Assembly: GCF_010015445.1 (NCBI RefSeq)
Contig: NC_053118.1
Span: 9,064,907-9,128,906 of the forward strand
Length of the DNA: 64,000 nucleotides
Source: Perca fluviatilis
Taxonomy: Eukaryota > Chordata > Actinopteri > Perciformes > Percidae
Direction: 5' to 3'
Shown here: positions 22,289 to 33,700 of the stretch, piece by piece
Position numbering within the stretch: position 1 is the stretch's first letter
Layout: the number at the start of each line of letters is the position of its first letter
Position numbers and translations under genes: made by a program
Notes under the pieces: generated by a model
What the model was told of the DNA's origin: nothing
The model's input: the letters and a program-made list of their open reading frames with translations, nothing else
Databases searched by the model: none

Positions 22289-24188
22289 AAGTGGATTCAT
22301 TTGAAGTTGTGATCACTGCATCACTTAATTTGCATCACGGTATTGGATAACACAGAGCTTTGATTTTCTTGGATGGGATTAGAGCCTCTGCTGAACTGCT
22401 GCATTACTGTGTGATGGAACGTCACAGTGTCCAATATAACACCCTAATAAAGTCACAGAGCTTCATGGATATTCCCATCATACATGTGCACGCCCTTACA
22501 TTACATTTGCATAGTTTAGAAATGAAAAAAAGTATTTAGGCTACATATTATTCAATAGAGCAATAGAAGGCTGAACCAAACAGGCATATTTTGTTGTAAA
22601 GAGTAATTATTTTATCTTTTATGTTTCAGATTTTTTTTAAACTTTTTTATTCTTTTTTTTTACTGTAAAGCCCTTATAGTTAGTATATCATACAAGGGAG
22701 CATTTTAATTATTTAACTAAAGACAAATTTATCTAAAGTATCTCAAATCAATAATATTATGATGTTACTTATTTGTTAACTTATAAGTAAAAAGCATACT
22801 AAACACAGGCCAACATTGCCTAACCATCTGAACAACAATAATCAGAGCTCATAATAATTGCAACATTCAAAGATAACCAATCACAAAAATATTAAAACAA
22901 ATATTAAAAAGAATACATCTTCTGTAGCCCTATAGGTTAAGACTTGGACTCGTGTCCTCAACATTTCTGCATTGAAGCCCTGCTGGTAATTGCAATTATA
23001 GTTCTTTTGATTATTTTTTTTCTGCTGTCACATGCACGACTGCACGCTGCTGTATTTACGATTATTATTAGAGTCAGTGTGAAAGTCATGGGACAGGCAC
23101 GGGGTTGTTCCAAGAGATAGGCCTAACTGGCCCATCACACTGAGTCAACGTAGAATATCTTTGATGGACATTTGAGGTTCTTGTAGATTAAACGTATGCT
23201 TTATCTGAATTTTTTTGCCAGCAGTAATTATCACATGAAATTGCACTATAGCTCACGCCAATCTTGTGTTGACCACTATTTGCTATTGACAGTGAATGCA
23301 GCGTCAAAAATAACGTCGGATTAGTGCTTTGAACGTGTGACGTCGCAGACGGGCTCTGATGTGTGGACTAGAAATATTTATCTGAGGCATTTGGAGCAAC
23401 AGACAGACACTATCGGCGTCAGCTTCACTGCAAAGTAAGAGATTAACTGTGGACATTGCTAACATTAGTAACCGACAGGGATGTTTATTTAACCTGCTAT
23501 AGAAAACAGTAGAACCCGAATCTAGGCTGAAATTGATGCACGAGACACACGGCGCCACGTTAACGCTGAATAACGACTATGGATATAAGGGTTATCCAGT
23601 TTTAAAATGTTATCTAGCCTACGTTACAGTAGTTTTTGTGACTAAGTACCCAAAGAAAGGCGGTTTAAACCTTGTATTAGTACGCTCGTAGGTTTATTTT
23701 ATTTTTATTTTGCCTGTAAGGTGAATCCACGTGATGACTTGGATTTAGCTCGCGCCTGCCTCTGTTTATTTCTGTTGTTATTTTGTGCGAGCCTCTTTTA
23801 TTGGAAGGTAACTGTACAGGCAAGGGCCTACGTCGTTCTCTTACTGTGAAAAAGACGGGGAGAAGGGCAGTGACACCTGACGTTGTAACGTTTTTTGTTT
23901 TTTTGGCTCTGTAGGCTACCATCACATTAGATGAATGAATGAATGGAAAAATTACGACTTTACATTTAGGGTCATTATAGGCTCAGTAAGTCGATAAGCA
24001 CCGATAAACCTCTCGCGAATGGAAGTTTTTCACCAAATGTTGGAACATTTAAGATTTATAACCAGATGTTATAGGCTCCTGACTGCGTATTTATGCTTTT
24101 TTTTTAATTTTATCTCTGTGAAATATGATGCACTGATATTGTTGAGGCGGGACTACATAACACTATAACTAGTTCAAACTATTTCAAT
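20818..24188. other. No gene recognised; stx12 upstream region
   Basis: AT-rich. A TTAA-type left end without a partner begins at 21562 (TTAAAGGTATAATCTGTAAT). (TA)n lies at 22253-22285. Near 23330-23435, CGTGTGACGTCGCAGACG (a CRE-like TGACGTC) is followed by a possible splice donor CAAAGTAAGAG at about 23434. This could be a promoter and 5' non-coding exon of stx12, but that is inference. Confidence 0.3.
22253..22285. repeat. (TA)n microsatellite
   Basis: About 16 TA units after an ATATATATCATATATA lead-in. Confidence 0.93.
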
Positions 24189-24196
24189 ACAAGAAC

Positions 24197-24468
24197 CAGG
24201 GCCAGCCCTAGACTTTTGGGGGCCCTAAGCAGGATTTGGTTTGGGGACTCTCCAACTTGTGTATTGTAAATATCAGTTTAAGCACTCATAATGTACAAAT
24301 AAGCATTTAAAGACGAATGTGAGACCCATTAGCAGCAACACTATCTTTAAATAGACCGGCTCTGTTATGAGCTCTATTGTGGGACATTTCAAGCGCTCTT
24401 GGGGGCCCTCTGGTAGCCACGGGGCCCTAAGCAACTGCTTAGTTCGCTTATGGGTCGGGCCGGCTCTG
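24197..24468. mobile_element. 272-bp hAT miniature element just upstream of stx12
   Basis: The 8-bp target duplication ACAAGAAC is intact at 24189-24196 and 24469-24476. Ends are CAGGGCCAGCCCTAG and (reverse complement) CAGAGCCGGCCCGAC. GGGGCCCTAAGCA strings occur near both ends in opposite orientation. It ends 142 bp before the stx12 ATG. Confidence 0.92.
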
Positions 24469-24610
24469 ACAAGAACTGAAATTCATTGAAATAGAAACAT
24501 AATTTGATGCGACTAAATGTGCTCTATTCTCTTCATTGCATCTCTGTTTAGTTTGTGTTCCTCAGAGTGTGTTCCTTAGCTGTGTGACAGGCTGGTGGTG
24601 TACAGCCAGG

Positions 24611-24710
24611 ATGTCCTATATGAGCGCTGACAGCAGCTGGTCCCAGCCAAGGGACTTTGGCAGCCTTATCCAGACATGCAGCTCCAACATCCAGAAGATC
24701 AGTCAAAACT
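24611..24710 (+). CDS. stx12: stx12 coding exon 1
   Basis: Encodes residues 1-33 plus the first base of codon 34. The ATG follows TACAGCCAGG. The donor GTGAGT is at 24711. The encoded stretch [19 protein letters not shown] is characteristic of syntaxin 12. Confidence 0.92.
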
Positions 24711-27700
24711 GTGAGTGCCCATTGTGTCTCAAACAGCAGAAAACAATCTGTTTACAGGGTTTCCGCAGGGTCTTAAAAAGTCTAACATTTTAAAATCAAA
24801 ATTGTAGACATTAAAAAGGCTAAAATTCGCTGAAGTATTGTGTGTAGGTCTTAATTTCCAACAGGTCTTAATTGTCCTATGTCAGTTTAACGCTACCTAA
24901 TGCTCATTGAAATGTTCCCGCAGCGCTTTATAATGTGTGTTTTTTAATTTTTATTCTGTGGTGTTGTAGTTCTTTCTGTCGCTAGTCCAAATATAATTTG
25001 CTTATTACGACTACAAATGAGACCAACATGCAACTTATTTTGCAGCCAATCTAGACACCAGTCCTATAATGCCAAGGAGGAAATTGGGGAATTGTTTCAA
25101 ACGATGTTTCCAGACTCTCACATCTGACTTTTTTTTTTTTTGTGATGCTATAGGTCTTAAATTTCGTTCATAATGGTGTTAAAATGTCTTTTAAAAAGTC
25201 TTTAATTTGATTTGGTGAAACCTGTAGAAGACCAGATCAATAATTAACACCTTTACGCATGAATTACTTCTCCAAAAGACCTGCATGGTAAGTGGTTCTA
25301 TTTTCCCCGCAGCTGGTCAGATCAAAAATCTCCTCCACCAGCTGGGGACGAGACAGAAAACCTCAGAGCTCCAGGAAAGGCTGTAAGTACAGTACTGGCC
25401 TGGGATGATTAGTATCCCAGGTAATCTCACGTATTGTCATTATTTGAGCAAGTGTGTGAGCAGTTGAACATTTACGTGGATCTTAGCAGTGTTTGTGTTC
25501 CCCTGCAGCCAACAGCTCCAGCACTACACCAACCAGCTGGCTAAAGAAACCAACAGACACCTGAAGGAGCTGGGGTCACTGCCCCCACCACTGTCTCCAT
25601 CAGAACAGGTCAGTCTATAGACAACCCGTCCTTATTCCCAACTCGTCAAATACTGACACTTGGTCAGTGGCTCTCGGCGTAGGATACCGACGCAAAAATC
25701 ACCCTGTAGCGTCTGTATGGAACAAGGCGCTGAAAGATGATGAAGTAGTATTACAGTTTTTCTTGATTGCTTTGACGTGCTTAAAGAAACTGGGAACCAC
25801 TCGGTTTTCATCATCACTGTCTCAGCACAGCAGAAGACACGTCTTGCAAATGTGTTAACCCTTTCTCGTTGGATTGACACATTTTCCCCACCCTTTTGCA
25901 GAACAGTTAACACTGATGTCATTCAAGCAGTTCAAACTCCGTTGTTTTAGCTATGGTAACCAAACAGAAAGCATCGGTTCCTAACTATTAGAAACTACCT
26001 ACATCAGTATGAAATCACTGAAGCACCTGTTTGACACTCCTTCACACAAATCTTCAATTAGCAATCAGTCTGCAGGGTTAGGCCATGTGGCCCCATAGAT
26101 CATTCTGCAGGGTTAGGCCATGTGGCCCCATAGATCAGTGAGCAGGGTTAGGCCATGTGGCCCCATAGATCAGTCAGCAGGGTTAGGCCATGTGGCCCCA
26201 TTGTCAAGACAGAAGAGACGAGTATCAATAGTGGCTATTTCTTATACTACAGTAATAGATGTTTATACTTTACTGTAATATATTTTATTTTTATTTTCTT
26301 AATTTCTTACACTCTAATAGATTTTATTTTGTATTTTGTGAAATAGTTACAGTATTTCAGTTTTCAGCCACAATTTGAAAATAAGAATCAATGGAATCAA
26401 TAAATTTTGCTTCAAAGCATTTCTGATTGTGGATCCAAATCTTTGCAAATGGGCAAATTTGACAACAAATGGCAGTGGCATGAAAGCTACGTACAGTAAT
26501 AGGCTGCAATGACAAGCAATGGTGCACTGATTTGCATTGAGTGCTGTATTTTGTATTTTTTGTCCACTGTGTAATGGTTAATTGGAGGAGCTCACACACT
26601 TGACCATGAGCCACTGTTTCGGCCTGTGTGTTAACTGTTTTGAAAAATGTGGAGTTTGAGTTGACTGCTGTATCAAAGCAATCAAGAAAAACTGTAAGAG
26701 TGACAACGGAAGCGAATAGTATGAAATACTGAAAATCTGTGTAAGGAGTTGGGGTGGTCCAATGCATACTCCAATTAAAATAGAAACTAAAATCGTAATA
26801 ATAGTAATTAACTAAAATGACACACTATATCAAATCAACAGAATGAATATGAAAGGGAATATAATATTAGGAGTTACGTGGGTTGTTTACAAGACATTCC
26901 ATAGGCTCAAACCTTTTAATATCTTTCTTAAATTGCATAAATTCCATATCACTGAACCTCTGTCATATTATGTTGAGTTGAGATGTTCAACAGATCGGAG
27001 GTTTGAGTTTGATTTGTAATTATTTCGAGTGGCATAATTATGAAGTAAAAAAAAAGAAAAGAAGTTCATTATAGAATGAAGGAAGTACAGTGTTTCCCAC
27101 AGGTTGAGAATTTACTTGCGGTGGTGTGTGGCGCAGGATGTGACGGCGCTGCGCGTAACGGCTGGGTTCAGTAATAATGGGTTCAGTTATAAACTGGTCA
27201 AAGGAAGGTGAAAACAATGACTACACAACATTATCATATCATTTAGAAAGAAACAACTATTTACATATTAAACAAATTAGACTAAAAGATGATACAGATG
27301 AAAATATTGCTACACTATGCGGCATCTGACACAATTTCAGGGTAGTTATTAAGGCTGCACGATTTGAGGACAAAATGCGATATGCCCTAAAGTTCTTAAA
27401 GGGGCGCTATGCGGTTTTGGCCATTTCTTCACTGTTCTTCGCTTTTTGCTCGCAGGTTTCTTTATAGAGCTCCCCCTACAGCTTCGGAATAGATATTTGG
27501 CAGCTCCTATGTTATGTTACACGATTTCTATGCACACAGTAAATGAAAATGCGTAATGCCCTTTTCTATTTGGGTGTCTGTGACATGACAACATTCAACA
27601 TTGAAGAAACATCGAAATGGCCTTTCATTCTCTCCTGCCTTCTTTCCTCCAGAGGCAGCAGAAGCTGCAGAAGGAGCGTCTGATGAGCGATTTCTCCGCA

Positions 27701-30700
27701 GCCCTCAACAACTTCCAGGTGGTGCAGCGGAGGGCAGCTGAGAAAGAGAAGGAGTCGGTGGCCAGAGCTCGAGCTGGCTCCAGAGTCATGGTGATTACCA
27801 GGCTTTTCATTGGACAACCAATAACATTACTCTTAAACACATAGCGATTCATTCAGTTACTTCTAATATTATTGCACACTTGATGGAAAAGTGATGCGAG
27901 TAGAGAGCTGATGTTGATTGAACTTTTTTTGTGTTACTGTCTACAGGGAGATGGAGGCAATGTGAACGAACAGCTGGTTACATTCGAAAAGTAAGTTTCC
28001 TCAGTGTTTTTTTTTTTTTTAAAGGTCCAGTGTGTAACGTGTTTAGTTGTTCATTATCAAAATCGCTGTTGCCCGTTCACAAACATGTCCTTTTACATGA
28101 ATATTTACCACCACCATCAATTCCAAGTATTCCTATTGGCTTGAAATTTTACATTTGCATTCGCATGAACTGGGGTAGACGCAGTGTTGCCGCAGTTACT
28201 TTGAAAAAGTTACTCAGTTACTTTACAGATTACTTGATTTTAAAAGTAACAAAGTTAGATTACAAGTTACTTTATTAGTTACATTCAGCAACTGCCGACA
28301 ACACCCCCACAGCCTCAACACAAAAATGACAACCGGTTTACTGTGAGGCAGCTCGGCATTGCCAGTAGTAGGATCTGGTTTATTATGGCACGAAAGAGAG
28401 CGAGTCAACTGTGTTTAAGGGCAGCATTTCCTCTACAACATACTGCCCGACCAACTTCTTCAACTCTCCCCCACTTACTGGTTTTGCACCGAAGTCCAGC
28501 TTTTGTTGTTTGGGTGGTGATGGGGGGGGACCTCCTGCTTTCTGCTTCGCACCACCTGCTGGGACTTGCTCTGTAAGTTTGACTGCAGTGCTGCGACTCC
28601 AAATGTTTCTTCAAATTTGACGTAGTGTTTTTGTAGCTAGATAGCACTTTGTCGCCACCAGCACAGAGTGTACAACGAACCTTAATATTGCCGTCTTTAG
28701 CTGACACAAACTCAAAATAGTGACTGTATTTCCAGCTAGAAAACACGCATCTCTCTCCTCCCTCCATTGTTGTTTACGTTTGTGTCGCTGCGTGGTACCT
28801 GTCCACATGCTGAAAACGTGACTTGTCGCATACGTGACTTCACTCCCCGAGACGCAAGAAGAAAGCAAATATATATATTTTTACTAAGGAAAATGACAAA
28901 AATAGTAACGCACAGTGACTTGGATAAGTAACTTTTAATCTGATTACTGGTTTGGAAATAGTACCACGTTAGATTACTCGTTACTGAAAAAAGTGGTCGG
29001 ATTAGAGTAAAGCGTTACTGGCATCACTGGGTCCATATTCATGCTCCATCTTGAACTACGTTAGCCGGTAAGGGACATACAGGACATACTGCTCCACCTT
29101 TTACGTTTTCACATGAGAAACTCACAGGTGCTGCTAATGCTGCTAATGGGTATCGTAGCTTCCCGGCCCCCGGCAAAAAACGCGGAGGACCACACGTATT
29201 CTAAATCCAAATTGATCAAAATCAGAAAAAAGTGTGAAGGATACCGTAGCTGTAATAAGTACTTTGAACTGCGTGGCGCGAGAGAGTTGATTGCGATATA
29301 TGATCTCAACGCTAGATGGGAGAAATTCCCACACATTGGACCTTTTAAATATGATACCTTCAGGCCATTCTCTACCCACCATTCTGTTCTTTACACCATT
29401 TGGTGTGAAACAGCCACAGTAAGGCCAAAGTACACTGAGACATTTCCAGTAGACCAATAAATTGGCTCTGCCAATATTATCAGCTTTTAGACTGTTGTAG
29501 AAATACAAGCTATGTACTGGCCAACCTAAGTGATGAGAAATGCCAGTACAGAAAGCCAAAGCTATGTTTGAGGTCATTTAGTAACAGTGTGTCCATTACA
29601 AAGTCTGTCCACCAGAGAGCACTGACACTTTTTACTACTATAACTATAAAATGCCAGTACTGTACATGTCTCAGTTACCATTTTTTAGTAAACAAATTTA
29701 AGATCTCTTTTTAAACTGAACTTTAAGGTTTTGAAACCATTAAATATTCATTAGTATCAACAAATGTATTTAAAAAATAAAATTAAAAAATAAACAGTAT
29801 TGCTCAGGCTCTAATTTCCAGCACTAACCATTGCAAAATTGACCTGTCAGTGGGCTTCAGGGCAAAGCTTTGCGGTTGGGCCCCTATTGAACTCCAAACT
29901 CTTTGTGTATGGTTTAGTATGGTATGATACAGTACAGTTCGCACCTTGTCTCGCCCAAACTCCCATAAAGCGCCCTACATGTGGCAGCTTTGTCATTTGG
30001 CATGTACAAGCTGTACTCTTGCTGTACGCTGGAAAAAAAAAACTACCAGACTTCCAGATTAATTGATTGATTGATTGAATCTTAAAACGTACTTTCACAG
30101 GTGAACAGGAAAAGTCAGGTTATGGTGTATTATTGTATTACTAATTACTTGTTAAAAATGAATGTAGTCAGTAACCTTAATCAAGTATCACAATATTAAA
30201 GTAACGTAACAATACTTGCTGTTACTTTTGGATTATCTCAATACTAAATATGCAATAAAGACGAGAAAAAAAGAAATAAAATATCAATACACACTTAGGT
30301 AGTCTGTCGGACAACAGAACAATAATAATAATAATAATAATAATCATAATAATGTATACTTTTTTAATCCTGCAAGGGGAAATTACAATGTTTTTCACTC
30401 TGTTATTACACACATTACACACAGGCCTGAATTACACACATGCTCAGTACCTATACATGCACTAATGGAGAGATGTCAGAGTGAGGGGGCTGCCCATGGA
30501 AAGGCAGTATGACAAAACGCACAATTCGCAACATAAACATACCTGGACCTTATCACAGGACCAAAGGACATAAAGTAATTGGCCGTCCTCTGTCTTAAAT
30601 TTCCAACAATTCGGTGTCTCTTTCAGACCAATTCTAAACAATCTAGAGGGAGTCCAATAGAAGCGATGCATAATCTTGAACTGAATGAGGCGCAGCCTCA

Positions 30701-33700
30701 CATCGCGTGACATAGATTTAATAATCCTACAGTATCAGACAGCACAACAAGCACTTTAAACGTACATTTTTATAAATTCTGTATTGTATTTATGTATTGT
30801 GTTTTTACATTATATTGTATTTATTGTATTGTATTAGGCGGGTATGAGCACTGTAATTTCCATTTTTATGGATGAAATAAACTTGACTTTGACTGTCCCA
30901 CTCCTCATCATCCAGTTAATACTCAGATCCCTCTACCATGTCTTTTTGAGTGCTGTCCAGGCTCCATTCCCCAGGTTCTGCATAAGCATAGAATAATACC
31001 CAGAAGCCTCATGGCCTTTTCTATATTTAATCAACACCTTACCTAAAAATTCTGGTGCCTTTGGGGCTGAAGAACTGGATCCAAAAATCCCCACTAACAG
31101 ATGGCAAAGTTGCAAATATCTGAAAAATTGAGACCTAGGGATTCCAAATTGCTGTTCCACATCCTCATAGGATTTCAATATGCCACCGGATACAGATCCC
31201 CCAAAATTCCCTTTTCAAACAATCCCTCCAAAAAAGGGGACATCTACTAATGCATAGTCTATATCGACGACTTGTTGGCATTTTAAAGGGGTGATAGAAT
31301 GATTATATAGGGTATTTCACACTGTTCCTTATGGTCTCCTAATGGGGTATGGGGTATGTAACATCCCTGTGTTTTGGCCCTATTTGTAACAAGAGCTTTT
31401 CTTCCAAATATGGTATGCTCATGAATTTTTAGATGAGCTGCGCGCTGATTGGTTGAGCGAATCGCCATACACACACATTAGAGATGCGACAGAATCTCAT
31501 ATTCCAGACACTGCAATGTTTCATTACCAAATTCACTTCTGAGAATTTTTTATGCGAGAAATCAACTATATAAAGCTCAAATATGGGCCGTTTTACGAAA
31601 ATGTATGGCTAATTGCAAATTTGCTAAGACGTGACTTTAGGAGCTCCACACAGTCTGACGAGAAAGCGGCAGCCTGCTGGGCTCCATACCCAGGGCAAAG
31701 TCACCCTTTGTGGATTACTGCACTACGGGGCTCCATGGCCGACTGCCGGCATAACTATAATATATTTACAGTTTGAATTTCGTCACGGCACTTATATCAC
31801 AGCTACCCCAAGGTCTTACAAAGCTAACGTTTTGTCCGTTTTAAATGTAAGGCATTTTTATGAACGTCAGGCGTTTTGTTAGGAGGAGCAGCTAGCTAGC
31901 TATATATCCCATTCAATACAATGGGAAAAGATCGCTGCTAGCTAGCTACACTTTCGGCATAACTATAGTAGCTATATTTACAGTTTGAATTTTGTCACGG
32001 CACTTATATCACAGCTATCCCAAGGTCTCACAAAGCTAACAATGAACAGATTTCAATTTAATGAATTTTTGTGAACTCTAGCTAGGGGTTTCGTTAGCTG
32101 CGACTGTCCCTTCAATCCTGTGTGTACAGATTGCGGCTAGTTAGCTTCATTTTCGGCGTAATTAAAGTATATTTACAGTTTGAATTTTGTCACGCCACTT
32201 ATACAACATCTACCTAAAAGTCTTATAAAGCTAACAACGGTGTCCGATTTCAAGTTAATGAATATTTGTGAACATTAGCTAGGGGTTTCGTTAGCTGTCC
32301 CTTCAATCTTATCTATGTGTAGCTACAAATCACAGATAGTTAGCTTCATTTTCGGCGTAATTCGAGTATATTTATAGTTTGAATTTCGTCACGCCACTTA
32401 TATAACCTCTACCCCAAGGTCTTATAAAGCTAATAATGGTGTCCGATATCAATTTTATAAATTTTTGTGAATTTCAGAGGAATTCTAAGAGGAGGCTAGC
32501 TAGCTCTCATTGATAGAGCTAGCTCCATCCCGCCGCAGGCTCATATTAATGAGACTCGCGGACAAGAGTATTTCACCGATCGTTTGTTTAAATAACTCAA
32601 CACATTATAATTACACACATTATAAGATTAACTTGAACCTGTGGTAAGAGATTGCTGGTGTAACAAGCTCGCTGACCGCGCTCTCACTCACACTCACCGG
32701 GCATTTAGCAGGAAGAGGGGAGCTGCAGGCCCTGGAGCTCTGTCCAGGCAGCGGCGTTTGGTAGTTCATTAACCATAAAAACGGTGACGTTGCGCGGGTA
32801 TGAAGTGCCATGGGCTGCCAGCCGTGATGGAGCTCAATCGAGCTCACAGCAGGCTGGGGTCTGTGAAGGAAGGCAGGCCAGGCAGCGAGGCAGCAACCCA
32901 GGCAGCACCGGCCGCTGAACTCCGACACAGTCGGACAAAATTTGCAATTAGACATCAATTTTTGTAAAACGGCCCATATTTGACCTCTACATAGTTGATT
33001 TCGCACATAAAAAAAAGTCTCCGAAGTGAATTTTGTAATGGAATACCAAAGATCTGCACGACCTAGATTCAGAAGACTACCTGATCTCAGGTAAGTTGTG
33101 TAGCCTATGTAAATGTTGGGGCGTGACTGTTCTCTTACTACACCAATGGGCGTGACAAAGGTACAGGTCTTGGGATGCTTACGTAAGCTTCCAGCTTTGT
33201 TGAGATTTGCCTGTTTTCAGCGGCAGTTTCAAAATAGGAGATTTTCATAGTAAAGAGGTGTCAATGGGATTTTGACCTTCTATGTATGTCCTATTTACCC
33301 ACCGAACTGACGTTATTCAACTATGACAGGGTAAAATCGGTTTTGCATTCTATCACCCCTTTAAACTCCGGTGGATTTCTGAGGACTATGGTTAACTGCT
33401 CCTCAGATCTCTGCAGGGTAAATCCAGACAGCTAGCTAGACTATCTGTCCAATCTGAGTTTTCTGTTGCACGTTTAAAACAACTTTTGAACGTACACGTT
33501 CCACCAAAACAAGTTCTTTCCAGAGGCTATTTTGCAGAGGCGCCGTTGCTCCGTCCGGTTTCTAGTGACGCCCAAGGCGATTGTGATTTGGTTTAAAGAA
33601 ATGCCAATAAACCAGAGCACGTTTTTCTCCCGTCCCAGAATACTGTGTGGACTAGCCAGACCCACCACTGTGAAGAAGGTCTGGCAATGCCAGACTAACC

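Noticed and set aside
26072..26200. Possible CRISPR-like array (four near-identical 35-bp units)
   Set aside because: Units are head-to-tail with no unique spacers, in a vertebrate intron inside a transposon; it is a plain tandem repeat.
29113..29577. Overlapping 115- and 144-codon frames on both strands in stx12 intron 5
   Set aside because: They mirror each other in repeat-derived sequence, with no splice signals, no domain and no codon pattern.
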